From: Chytridium lagenaria
Lineage: Eukaryota; Chytridiomycota; Chytridiomycetes; Chytridiales; Chytridiaceae
Direction of reading: 5' to 3'
Assembly (NCBI GenBank): GCA_025449115.1
Contig: JAHLKC010000026.1
Coordinates: 124,001 to 188,000, forward strand
Length of the DNA: 64,000 nucleotides
A program made the translations under genes and the position numbers. Below, in pieces: positions 22,857-48,109 of the stretch. Position 1 is the first letter of the stretch, and the number at the start of each line of letters is the position of its first letter. The notes below the pieces were generated by a model. The model did not search any database and had not been told where the DNA came from. It saw nothing but the letters and a program-made list of their open reading frames with translations.

Positions 22857-25694
22857 TTAAAGGCCATTGGCTTGCTTGAAAGAATCCCACGCCTTGTTCA
22901 AAACACCAAAAACGTTATTCGCAATCATGCGCTGCTCAACAGATGTATCAGGCTTAAGCTAAAAAACAAGTGGTTAATTCCTTCATCATGGAAAGTAGCC
23001 ATACCTTATCAGGATGAACCTTCGCAACGGCCTTCATGTACTTGATCTTAACTTGCTGGGGTGTTATCAATTCGGAAAGATTGATGGATACCCAGTTCGA
23101 TTCTTTCCATAAAATTGTGTCAAGGGACGACAGCAACGCTCTAATGTTGTTATCCTTGCCATTCTTCCAAGCGTTAATCTGATCTTGGTTAGAGTATTAC
23201 AAGATTAAAAAAGTTTACCCTTGCTTCGACATTATCTGTGAGTGAAATCTTTAGCGCTTCTTCTTTCTCCATCTTCTCATTCTTTCGCGAAGTTCTTCGA
23301 CCTTTTTCCCGTTGGGCGCGTCAAAAGATTGGCTTTAATGAGGTAAAAGATACGGGGTAAAAAACGAATGTTAATAACTAAGGAATCTTAAATAACAACA
23401 CCATCGATACTTACAAGTCTGCAAGAGGATTCGTAGGTTTCTTGAAGGGGCGTGGTTCGGGGCAGGACTTTGAAACGGGGACGCGCCCTGGGGACCCTCG
23501 GACTTCAGGCGACAGCGCTTTCTTAACGCGAGCAAGTCCTTGGCTAACTCCTTTACAGACGTATCCTTTGCAAGAATTGTTTCGTAGTCCGTCTTAGCCA
23601 AATCCCACTTCTCTTTCGCCTCATAAGCCGTAGCGCGCCGCAAAAGACTTTTCAAAATCTTCTGCGTTCAGAGATTGAACCTCGGTGCAATCACTGACCA
23701 CACCGTTGTGATCGCCCGTTTTGAGCCTGGCCGCAGCGCGATTGTTGAGAAAGCAATACGACCCCAGTCGCCTGCGGGTAGACAATTGAGAGCCTGCGAG
23801 TACAGCTCCTCGGCTTCACCAAACTGACCGGATTTAAATTTATCATTACCCTTTTCTCTAAACTCCTCGGAAGCCTTAAGCTGATTCTGAGATGCAAGGG
23901 AAACCGGTTGAGGTTTTGGCTTTTCCGGAATTTTCGAAAATGTAGGGGAGGGTACTTTCGCGGCTGGCGAATCCCACTGCATTTCACGGAACTCTGGCAT
24001 TCCAGAATCCCATGACTTGGGTTGGGTTTCTGCTACCTTTGATTCCCACCGAGCCTGACTTCCGGTCTGATCAGCAGAAGGAGCTGTCTTGCGGACAGGT
24101 TTGCGAAGGGCTTCCTCATTGTCAGAATAATTTGCCTCCCATTTCGACTGGCTCGGTGCGGAATCAGAATAAGGCGTTGTTTTACGAACAGGTTTCCGAA
24201 GTGTTTCCTCATCCGATGAGGAGTCGGTTTCGTACTTCTTATAGGTTTGCCTTTCATCTCCATTATCCTCCTGCCACCTGTCAGACCAGAAGCTCCCACC
24301 TTGCGCACCTCCTTTATCAGGATATGGCCCTCCAGCGCTTCTTGATTCTGGCGCAGCATTAAAAGAATCGACTTGCTCCGAAATCTTCTCAGAAGCTTTA
24401 CTATAAACCTCAGTGATTTTCTTTTTGGAGAACTCGAAAACGGATTTAGCGTTTGTGAAAACCGATTTGCTGATACTGCTGGCAGTGCTGACAACCTGGG
24501 ATTGCAAAGGCGCGTTGTGATCCCGAGCGCTGCCGGCATCAAATCGAGATGCAGACGGCCTCCGTATCGAGGTGTTCTGCATAGCATCGCGGTTCGCCAT
24601 CAGCAAGTCGAGACCATCCCAACATTGTTGTTGGACGCTTCCAAAGCTATTGCAGCGCTCTTTCGATCAAATCCCATTTCCTCCACTTGAGTAAATCAGA
24701 CCATCAATGTTGTCACCCCTGTTCCTCTGTTTGCTCCTTCCACGTCATCATCAGACGACTCGTCATCACTCGAGTCACGGTAGGTTGAATTAAATTCCGG
24801 CGATGCCGGCTTTCTAGGCTTATCCAGTGGCGACTCGCGCGATTGCGATAGAACCGGGGAAATGTCTGGTTGACGGTATGACTGCGATGGGGATTGTGTC
24901 TGCTTTTGATGGGGCCGAGCTGGTTGAGGTGGTGACGGAAGTTCCGATTTTGGCGGAGGCTTTGATTCGAATATCGAAAAATCAAAGGGATCCTGCTGCG
25001 ACGAAGTTGGGGGCAGCGATACGGAGGTGGAAAGAGGAGATGGTTTCTCTTTAGCAAGGTAATCAAGGTCCCAGATATCGGCGGTAGGCTGAGATGCGGC
25101 TTGCTGTTGAAATCTGGGAGGCTGGGACGAGATTTGGGACTGTAATGTTGGAGCGGGGTTCTTTGGTTGGCTGTTGTTACCAAGTAAATCGTCAAGAGGC
25201 GAGACTGGCACAGTTGGTTTGGCAAAGCTTTGATAGCCACCACTGACCGGAATGTTCGATGTTGCAGGCATTGCGGGTTGAGCCCGAAGTCCAAAAGAGT
25301 TTGGGGAGATGGAGCGAGGCGGTGTTTGGCCTGAAGGCACCATGCAGCAGATTTTTGAGATAGGGGTTGATTCTGAGCCATCTCCTCTGCTGATCCAATG
25401 TCATGGATGAGAGAGAGGGTTTGGAGTTGGCTCCAAAGTTGACTAATCCTCCAAAGACCTCATTGGGATCCTTCATGGAGGGAGAAACGGGCCGCGTGCC
25501 GGTGCCTGTGTTGTATGAAGGAGATCTTCATGAGCAGGGGATGATCCGTAGCTTGAATGTGAAGGAATGGGAGAGCCCCGCAGCGGAGGAGTGTTTGGAT
25601 TAGACGACCTCATTTGCGCAGAGAACATTGATCCATCAGGGGCGTTCCCCCGAGCTGTTGTTGGGGGAATCATGCCTGTTTTGCTGATAGCCAT
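22857..25694 (-). CDS. SWA2: Swa2/auxilin-like clathrin uncoating co-chaperone (UBA-TPR-J)
   Basis: Auxilins bring Hsp70 to clathrin coats and trigger uncoating. The long N terminus is Pro/Ser/Gln-rich, with short clathrin/adaptor-like motifs (DPF, DLLG, WDLDYL). A UBA-like segment follows (MGFDRKSAAIALEASN, about 24640), then TPR repeats (EEFREKGNDKFKSGQF, LYSQALNCLP, LLRRATAYEAKEKWD), and a C-terminal J domain (LITPQQVKIKYMKAVAKVHPDK, containing the HPD triad) ending at TAA 22857-22859. UBA, TPR and J in this order is the layout of yeast Swa2. Frame breaks lie near 24610 and 23750. The start could be 25694 or an ATG at 25710 in another frame (MSGGGYGYQQNR). It is head-to-tail with mL43, whose stop is 50-70 bp upstream. 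Confidence 0.85.
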
Positions 25695-25761
25695 AGCCCC
25701 CGCCGCTCATTCGTGTAGATGGTATGCACAAAAAAAGACCCAATCAATTTTGTGTATTTCA

Positions 25762-26548
25762 TCAAGGTTTAAATGTGCTTTCTGCATGGAATGGATCCCA
25801 CAAAGGCTGCTTCTTGCCTCCGGTAAGTACGGGAGTGGGAAACTTTCGGTCTGTCGGTCTCCCGATGGTCTTCCAGTCCTTCCCATGCACACCCTGCCAG
25901 TACTGTGCCTTCCAGTCAGTTCTATCCGTCCTCTTCAAGTCTATCCCAGTCTCCTTCGCAGATCCACGAGGGAACCTTCTCCGCCGCACCCACACGTTCT
26001 CTGCACTGGCATCAGCGTTGCCTAGTTGAGGCTCCTCCGCTTTTGCCTCTCCCAATGGCAAAGTGTCGCAAAGATAGTTAAATTGATGAAGAATATCTCT
26101 AGCCGCCAAGCGATAGCAAACGTGCCTCCGCATCGAGCCGTCCATGTAGTAGGCAATGAATTCCGGAGGCGATTTCTGTTCCAACCGTTAGCAATGATCA
26201 GTAAAACACATTGGCCGAAAACAAATGCCATGAGATGCTTACTTTCCGAGGTTGGACGCAAATCTCGACGTAAGGTCTCTTCTCAGCGCATGCGAAGAGA
26301 TGCGAATGAATGAAGTCTACCATGCCTGCAGAGTCTCCTCCAGCTCCTAATCTAGGATGGTCGTAATGCACAACGATCTTTCGAATTTGAGGAATGAAAC
26401 AGCCGATGCCATTTTGAAACCTTGGAGTCAGGTTCTAGCGATGATTAAAGTCAGCATTCCAATACATGTCGCATACAGCACAAACCTTGTCTGGGAGAAT
26501 CTTGCGCCCAAGCCCAGCAGCCTTCAACTTTTGGATTAGCGACTCCAT
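25762..26548 (-). CDS. Mitochondrial ribosomal protein mL43 (MRPL43/Mrpl51)
   Basis: A large-subunit mitoribosome protein with the L51/S25/CI-B8 thioredoxin-like fold. Three exons splice in frame: 26486-26548 (MESLIQKLKAAGLGRKILPDK), 26243-26434 and 25762-26175. The middle exon gives QIRKIVVHYD, then GGDSAGMVDFIHSHL and PYVEICVQPRK, the conserved core. The last exon starts KSPPEFIAYYMDGS and VCYRLAARDIL. It then adds a fungal-type charged extension of about 90 residues before the TGA. No frame correction is needed. Its start codon is only 6 bp from that of the divergent PIG-S gene. Confidence 0.85.
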
Positions 26549-26554
26549 AGGACG

Positions 26555-28671
26555 ATGAGTGAAAAATACAAAAACGCAAAATTGGTTGTGGTGACTTTTT
26601 GCGAACAAGTCCGCATGGTATGGGGAGCCATCGTTGAAGCCTCCTGTAGGCCAGAAGGCCAAACCTTTCACGGAACATGAGCGGACACGGTTAGCGATAG
26701 TTATCAGCATATGGGCGATTATTGCGGTAGCTCTACCCATGTGGTGGAAGACAACAGAAGTCCATCGAGCTCCGCTCCCGTTCGCACAAATGCAACAAGC
26801 CTCCAGTAGTGTATGTCCCTTCATATACGCGGTACTTACATACCCTATCAGATATTCAATACATCCTTTCATGTGAATTTAGATCTTGCAATAAGAGATA
26901 CAGTCACCGTGGACCACAAAGCATTTGCGGCGTCTGTTGACGAGAAGCTTCACAGGATATTCGCTTTGCAGGCCGAATCAGGAGGAACTCATTTTGTCTT
27001 CCATGTCAATGCGAGATCGATTGAAAAGGATTCATACGCAGGAGACTCGATCGCGAAGAACGGCAATTACATTGTCGGTATCGCATGCGATTTAACGAAC
27101 CTTGAAGGACAAAGCCCTATTACTGGCAAGGTTCATGCGGACCGTCTCTTGGAAATACAATTTCATTCAGATTGCAGCTCAGGTAGTTAGAATCTGGAAT
27201 CGTGTGTACTAACAAAGGAAGAACACATTACGGATGAAGTTGCGTTAACCATTGGAGGTTTGTTTCGAGAGGAGCAGAAGGAATTCAGTACCTCTTCTCT
27301 TCAAAAAGTAAATCAATTTGCGTCTGGTTTTTATTTATGGCTATAGACGGATACTCTTGAAAACATGCGAGAGGTTCAGTTCTCACCCGAGTATAAAATT
27401 GCTCTCAGTTTGCTGAACGCTGATCCCAACTCATTAACTTTAACATGGGATGCGAGGGAAGCTTTGGATGGTATTATTAAGCGATGTCTATAGTATTAAT
27501 TTGGCTCAGTTTATCTCAAACCCTTTTTACAATCGGTGTCATCCCTTTCCCATTTCGAAGTTGTGTCGCAGATTACAACAATTTGCGGCGCTTCCGTTAG
27601 AGCCTCAGCGTCGGTTGGACTCAAACAGACAATACGAGTATATTCTGCGTCCCAACGCTCTTCCCCTCTTTATCAATTCAGCGGAATGGAACTTAGGTTT
27701 TTAATGCTGCAGACTGTCCCATAACACAGCTTTAGCATCGGACCTGACAGCGTCTCCGTCACTAAATTTAGTTGTTTACGTACCTCCGAAGGAATTGAGT
27801 CCGCTTTATTTGGTGGCGTCTGATGGTAGTTTAACAACCGAAGATTTGTTAAATGTTGCTAGGTTCAAAGTTACCATCAAATTCTTTCCTGATTCCTAGA
27901 TGGGGAGGAATCGCTGTGGTGAATCCTAACAGGACGATGCCGCACTTTCACTACTCGGCGGATGATTTGAAGTCTGTTATGGGAGATTTTCATATCACAG
28001 TTACGAAGCCTTTTTGGGAGTAAAAGAGTTGAAGTTGTTTTCTTCTCGAGCTGTAAAGTACCAAATACTTGATTCAGCTAATCGTTTGTAGAGACCGCTT
28101 ATAACTATTGAGTACGCTACGTCTTCAGTTGGGATTACTTCTTGGGAGCTTGACCGTGTATTGCGACGAAACCACAATCAAAAACCTTGCAAATGCGGGA
28201 GCGACCTTAAAATCCATTGCAACTCTTATTCAATCTATGGACAACATGGTTGTATTGGACCACATCCAAATATTGGTTTGCACACATTATGTCGATTTCA
28301 GCTAAAGTTCCTTTAGGTGGTTTCTTCATTAGATCACATATCAAAAGCTGTAGAGGAAATGACCGACGGAGGCGACGCAAATATAGCCGCAAAGCACGCC
28401 CGTCTTGCAATCGCTGCAGCCGAAACTGCATTCTTTGATCCGACCATGGTTTCACTGCTATATTTTCCTGACGAGCACAAGTATGCTGTCTATATGCCGC
28501 TATTTACTCCCATAGCAGGTTAGTTTTCAACTTTGCTAAGGACCATTTTTGCTGCAGTCTGATTTTTAATTTCTTTTTGCAGTCCCCCTTATCATTGCTT
28601 TAATTAAGGAGATACGCCGGCTGGTGGCAAGAGTCAAGGCCTCAAAACAGAAGAAGCTGAAGAAAGAATAA
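26555..28671 (+). CDS. GPI17: GPI transamidase component PIG-S (Gpi17)
   Basis: PIG-S is a subunit of the ER complex that attaches GPI anchors to proteins. Near the N terminus are a charged stretch and one membrane segment in the family motif RLAIVISIWAIIAVALPMWW, followed by TTEVHRAPLP. The lumenal part contains DLAIRDTVTVD, HFVFHVNARSIEK and VVYVPPKELSPLYLVASDG. WGGIAVVNP follows, and a second membrane segment (YMPLFTPIAVPLIIALIKE) lies near the C terminus. It ends Lys-rich at TAA 28669-28671. The two-membrane-segment plan fits the family. The first exon from the ATG at 26555 is uncertain, since its link to the WAIIAV exon requires an intron ending near 26645. The SS18-like gene starts 66 bp downstream. 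Confidence 0.85.
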
Positions 28672-28737
28672 AATCTTATTGGCGAAGAAAACCTTCGTAA
28701 AATTGTATTTCAAGTGAAAGAATCCGGACAATCCAAC

Positions 28738-29707
28738 ATGATTCCAGTTCCCCATCTTTCATACAGCACAGTTGAGCAGGTGAACACGATATCGTTGGCC
28801 GCTCTTATAACCAACGCTAGCAGATTCTTGCCATAAATACACATATCATCAAAATATTGATAGAATACCAAAACAATGGGTGGTTTGAAGAGCCAGAGTT
28901 CAAAATGTTTGTTTTTAGACATCCCCCGCTTAACGCAAGCTTACATGAACTGTAGTTACCAACAGCGATTGCAGACAAACCTCACTTACCTCGCTACGGC
29001 AGCAGATTATCTGGGCAAGACTGGCAAACCGGTATGTGTCCGGCGTCATTCCCGTTTCTAACATATTTTTTCGTGCAGCTTGCAAACTTGAGTCCAATAC
29101 CCGATTTGAGCCCAGTGTCATATCCTAACAAGCTTTTATCAAAACCGCCTACGTTTCAAGCTCAGCAAGCAATGCTGCCGAACATTCTTCTTGGGAACCT
29201 TCGATAGGGACGGATGCAAAGAATGTCATGGACGCTCAAGCAGCAAAATACGGAACTTCAGACCAACATAATCTTGGACAGCAAAGTGTGGACGCATTCG
29301 GAAAGCCGTGGATGGGAAGCAACCTAAATACACAGGACAATGGTGCAGGGAATGGACAAAACTTAAATCAATCGTCAAACTTGGACTGGACAAGACTTGG
29401 AGGCAACCAGATAGGATCAACCAATATGCAAGGCAATTCACCCGAGACAACCCAGCCAGGCATGCCGGCATACACTATGGGACAGCAACACCACATGGTT
29501 GCGGACGAGAACCCTGGTGATCTTGAACCCAATGATTACAACCCTGTTCCACCATTTGTAATGCCCCAACACATACCACAGGACCTTCTACCCCCACATG
29601 CCTCGTTTGATGTAAAGCATAACCAGAATTCATCGCATCCCTTCTTCAGCCATCATTCACCTGTATTAATAAAACACCAGTGCCATCAACTTGAGAATTT
29701 CTGGTAG
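28738..29707 (+). CDS. SS18/SSXT-domain protein (SWI/SNF-linked coactivator-like)
   Basis: SS18 proteins (GIF/AN3 in plants) are partners of SWI/SNF chromatin remodellers. Exons 28738-28779, 28821-28906, 28956-29031 and from 29079 splice in frame. They give YSTVEQ, then QILAINTHIIKILIEYQNNG, then KIYQQRLQTNLTYLATAADY. This matches the SSXT signature: a helix with I-x3-N-H-L-I, then YQQ-L-x-N-L-x-YLAT-AD. After LANLSPIPDLSP the frame ends at TAG 29205-29207. A second frame continues with a Gln/Asn/Gly-rich tail to 29707, as expected for this family, so a one-base break at the A4 run near 29145 is likely. If the break is not real, the protein ends at 29207. Confidence 0.72.
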
Positions 29708-29834
29708 TACATAGCGGGGGAATTGACCAACATGCGCATGGTATGCTAAACCCTACTTTGGGAGGCCTTGTTATTGACGGATGTTTTTGTACCACCGCCT
29801 TCAACACCGCCAAAAGGGCAAGCCAAAGCCCTTG

Positions 29835-33504
<3,670 letters not shown>

Positions 33505-33630
33505 ATACTTCAACAAGCATTATTTTCTTCTATTTAATGAATACCATAAATATGTCAACCAAAATTTCCGCCTTTATAATTTATCATTGTTTTCACTGAA
33601 ACAGTTGAATCCAAAATCGCCAAACTTTTA

Positions 33631-38857
<5,227 letters not shown>

Positions 38858-39195
38858 GGACTCCTGATGACATCCTTCACAGATGATGGAACAAATAATG
38901 AAATACGACGAAAGCAGTTTTTAGACGCTATAAATGTCTTCTTACAGTAATGACTGCGCCGCACTCTGTTTCTGTAACCATTATTCATGTCCAACACCTT
39001 TAAAATCATGGGTGTTTTTTGTTTTTTTTTGCATGCAGCTGTCCGTGGGTCGGACGGTGGATCTTTCCACAATTTCAATCATGCTTGTTCATCTGTAAGA
39101 CACCATACAAAAATGGACCGATAAGCTTTCGCAAATTTATTACGTGAGGAAAACCCCTCACAACGTGTACATGATGACCACAGTTATCACTTGCA
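38858..39195. promoter_or_regulatory. Spacer between tandem ABCC copies (promoter of copy A)
   Basis: 338 bp between the stop of copy B and the start of copy A, both minus strand. It must hold the copy A promoter and the copy B terminator. No specific site is recognised. Confidence 0.5.
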
Positions 39196-44188
<4,993 letters not shown>

Positions 44189-44802
44189 GGTTTTATTGAA
44201 TTAAAGATGTCCAAGTAAATATTAATATGGTTTGACTGGAAGTCAAGGGTCAAGATTGAGCCTAATTCTTCGCCGAACGTATCCACAACAGTGGGCCGAT
44301 GATCCGAAAGGGGAAATGAGGTTGTTCTAAAGGCAAAAAGTGATGGTCCAGCCGAAAAAGAGACGGTGAGTCCAGTTCGAGAGGGAGCCAAGAAGAGTCG
44401 CAAGAAGCTTTTTGGAATGTTGAATAAAGAAAGATGGGCTCAACTTTTATGACGGAAGTGGAAGTTGAAACTTTCACCCCGTCCTCGTCACCTAAAATTT
44501 GTAATGGTGTGATGGTGTGGACATTTTAGGTCCATGCAATTCGCCATGTTTAAGGCCATGGGATGATAACGGATGACGGGCATACAACGAAGCGTAAAAC
44601 ATAATTGAACGAACTCTGCGGATGCGAGCATTTTTGCTCTGTTAGCGTTAATTCCAATAATGTCAAATGGGGCAGATTCTTGATTCTCTCCAGGCTAAAG
44701 TTCTCGGACAGCTCTAATAATGTCCGAATTTTCTTGTCTTTAAATTCAAGGTTAAACTACTACAGTCAAGTGAAGAGCCTTTGAGAGTGGGAAGATGCAG
44801 AG
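44189..44802. other. Intergenic, divergent promoters
   Basis: About 600 bp between the start of ABCC copy B (minus) and the next plus-strand start. A minus-strand open frame here is a shadow extension of the ABCC exon. No other feature seen. Confidence 0.5.
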
Positions 44803-45760
44803 ATGAACGATGTTGCAAGGCTCAATGCAATACTAAAGGACAAGGAAGAGTTAGCATGGACTTTTAGCGAGGACATCAAAGTCATCTCACCAGCACTTAG
44901 CAAGCAAGCCACAGCTGCCTCTACTGACCTTCCTTTTGGTTTACGACCGCGATGGAGGTAAAAGAAAGAGCCTTTACTACTCTTTCCTTTAGCACCTTGT
45001 ATCCATACCCCCGTCATTCTTTCTTACAATTACTCTTTTCCTTGTTCCTGTTTCAGACCTACTGGAGAGACTATTGTGGTGGAGGAAACGCTGATAAAGT
45101 CGCTGGAAAAGTTATGCGAGCAAAAGACAAAGGAGCTTGCGAAGCTTAATAGTGAAGTTGAGGATCTTGCAAGATCAGGTAAAACTACCCGTCCCTTTCT
45201 TTGTCTCTGACGTTTTCTCCAGAGGGCAACAGTTCGTCAAGAGAATCCCACCGTCCAAATCCCTCCTTTTGACTTTGCAACCAAAACGACGCAGCAAGAC
45301 CATCATCAAAGCGGATTACGAATTCCTGGACAAGAAAAGGACGAATGGTGGACGAGTATAAAAGCAATGGAAGAGTTTAACGAAGGGTTGGGTGTACGAG
45401 TGCCAGTCAAGACGCCCTCCGCTGCACCTGAACCAGGACTCTGTCACAGCCTCAAGGTATCTGAGGAAGCCTGGGATGAAGTGACGGCATTCATGCACGA
45501 TTTAAAGACTGTATCGGTTGAACTTGGAGGAGCAGTGGTGTGCTGGACAGATCAGGCAAAACGGAATAATAATAAGAATGGCTTGAAGGGTCGTCATAGC
45601 TAATTCATCCATTGGAGTTGTCCCACCCGCGCTTGCAGCACCCCCACTTTTCCCATTTTTGAGCCCAACTGGCCAAAAACCAAAAAACAACATATTTGTT
45701 ACAAAGGACATCCAGACTCCTGTTTCATCAGATATCCTATCGAAAGGAAAGGTGGGTTAA
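44803..45760 (+). CDS. Unrecognised coiled-coil protein
   Basis: I do not recognise this protein. The start at 44803 reads MNDVARLNAILKDKEELAW. An intron at about 44958-45055 joins to a predicted coiled coil (LIKSLEKLCEQKTKEL, then KLNSEVEDLARS). After a second intron (about 45179-45224), the longest sensible reading is RATVRQENPTVQIPPFDF, then DEWWTSIKAMEEFNEGLG and WDEVTAFMHDLKTVSVEL. Near 45590 a one-base gain in a G run moves the frame to VVIANSSIGVVPPALAAPP, ending GKVG and TAA 45758-45760. The splice phase at the second intron is off by one. Coiled coil plus short conserved-looking tail suggests a structural or complex-forming protein. No function assigned. Confidence 0.5.
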
Positions 45761-45962
45761 GCTTGCTTGGAGACCTCACCCGTCATGTCGTCGTCTTGTG
45801 TAGATAGATGCACTGTTAAAGAACTGCATTTTGTTGGGTGCATGCTTGCATTCCTGCTCCTTGCATGGAAGTTTCTGTTGGATTCCTTTGTCCGATAGTA
45901 TTTGTGACATAATCTGCATAGCCGAAACTCACCTTGCTGTTTTACTTTATTCAACAGCCTGA

Positions 45963-46948
45963 ATGTCTCTCGCTCAAGGCCTCTTGTACGCTGCGGCCGC
46001 CGCCGGCGTCCTCTTTATCGGCAAATACGTTGGCAGCCTCGCATTCTGCCTCTTCAACGCCTATCTTATCCCCGGCAAATCCCTAAAAAAGTACGGTGCC
46101 GGCAACCCTAAAGCATGGGCCATCGTCACTGGCGCCTCTGACGGTATCGGCAAGGAATTCGCCTTGCAGCTCGCCAAAGCCAAGTTCAACATTGTGCTGT
46201 TAGCTCGCACAGAGTCCAAATTGCATGCCGTTGCGGAGGAGGCTAAAAAGTTGAGTCCGTCAATCAAAACAGTTGTGCAGCCGTTTGATTTCGCGAATGC
46301 GGATAACGGTAAATATGATGCCCTTGCCAAAACGATTCAGGGGTTGACGGAGGATGGAGGGTTTGTGGGGGTTCTTGTCAACAATGTTGGCGTCAACCAT
46401 GATATCCCATTCCGTTCTTGGAGGAATCCGACAAGGTCGTTCAGGATATTGTTCAAGTCAACATTCTCGGCTCAACTCAAACTTACACGTATAGTGGCGC
46501 CGCTCATGATTTCAGCCAATGCTGCGTCCCGCTCCTCTTCCCTCATTCTCAACATTGGTCCATTGCTGGGACCGTCCCGTCCGGCCTCCTCTCTGTCTAC
46601 TCTGCCTCCAAAGCGTTCCTTCGCTACTGGTCGCAAGCCCTCGGCATGGAATTGAAACCCCACCGTGTTCACGTTGAGCACGTTACCACGTATTTCGTCA
46701 CCACCGCCATGTCCAAGATCCGCCGTCCTACATTCACCACCCCAACACCCAAGGCCTATGTCAAGTCTGTGTTGTCGAGCATTGGGAAGGCGTTGGATTC
46801 GGCACCTTTCCCTGCACATGCCCTTTTGACGTGGATTTTAGATAACTTTATGTCGGAGCCATTCAAGGTTAGCTACAGCCACAACCTTCATGTGTCAATT
46901 CGTAAGAGGGCGTTGAAGAAGAGGGAGAGGGATGCAAAGGCGAATTAA
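45963..46948 (+). CDS. IFA38: Very-long-chain 3-oxoacyl-CoA reductase (Ifa38/KAR), with frame breaks
   Basis: This ER enzyme reduces 3-ketoacyl-CoA with NADPH in each fatty-acid elongation cycle. It is an SDR-family protein: an N-terminal membrane segment (LLYAAAAAGVLFIGKYVG), PKAWAIVTGASDGIGKEFA (the TGxxxGIG cofactor motif), NIVLLART, VLVNNVGV (NNxG) and the catalytic YSASKAF with YxxxK. The C-terminal basic KRALKKRERDAKAN suits an ER retention-type tail. The gene appears intronless. The frame shifts by one base at about 46425, 46480 and 46560, and the pieces rejoin perfectly to the family order. Three breaks in under 150 bp look like assembly damage. The stop is TAA 46946-46948. Confidence 0.88.
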
Positions 46949-48109
46949 AGGAAGGAACTTGGTCTCTCTTTTATTCTTTCATATTTGTGTGGTCTTCGCA
47001 CCGCTTTCTTTGACTTTTTCTCAAAAGTTTTGCTGCATGGCCTATCTACCGCCATTTTTTTTCAGAAAAACATCTCTTTAAACTGTTTTAGCATTATTGA
47101 AGCTTTATTCTTATACATGTTCCTCTTGCTGTCCTTTTTTATCTTTACAACCTCTTTTGACCTCGTTTGCTGATGGATGATTCTTTTGTTTCTGTTTTCG
47201 CTCCTCTCGTCACCATGATACTACCTTCTGCTTGCGTGATGGTTAGAACCCTTGTTGAGACGACAGAACATTTAAATAGAACATTCCATTTCTATCCTCT
47301 TTTTGAAGTTGGGTATCCATTAATGATGGCTAATGTTGATTCTTCTCTGTATTTTCCTTTTTGTCGGATTTCTCTTTAAATTTACATATTGTAACTATTT
47401 ATTTATTTATTTTATCTCTAACAGCATTTTTATGCCCTTTTTTAAAAGGGTTTTTATTAGCCTCTATTTTCTTTTATGTATCCTCTCTTTTTTTTTGACT
47501 TGATGTTTGGTTGACCAAATATTGGGTTGATTCCTTTGCTCTGGGTTATGGAAATGATTTGACCAATGAGAATGTAGATTCTTTTTACTATTTCATTTAC
47601 AACAGTAGAAAGTTGTCTGTGTAACATCATATCTGACAATCACACATTTGCCCAACTTGCCATTGCCTTGTCAACGCATCATCCATTTGAATCAGGAGCC
47701 TACCTACAGCCCTCTCTCCAGATCACAACCACACAGCTAACAGCCAGCAGCAAACAGCAGCAATCAACACGCTTTACTCAACCTTGGAACCTTCGAGCAC
47801 ACTCCCACACACACTCTTTCTCTCAAAAGCACCACACAGACGCTCTACTTCCTGATAGGGGGAGGACTCATCCAACAGACCGATCACCTGAAAACAGCCA
47901 GAACCAGCAACCAGCAGCCAGAAAATCAATCAAGTAGCAGTAAGCACCTGAAAACATCAAGACCAACTTTTCACCTTGTTTTTGGAAACCCAACCAACGT
48001 AGAGGGATAAAAGGAAAGATAAAAAGTGCGATCTCGCACACCCCTTCCACCCTCAACTTCACCGCCTTTCAAAATTCCACCAGGAGCCTCAATTTAAACA
48101 TACCACTAC
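46949..48109. other. T-rich intergenic region
   Basis: No gene supported. The first 700 bp are T-rich, with an ATTT repeat near 47400. The last 450 bp are CA-rich on the + strand and probably form the 5' leader of the proline-rich gene. Confidence 0.5.
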
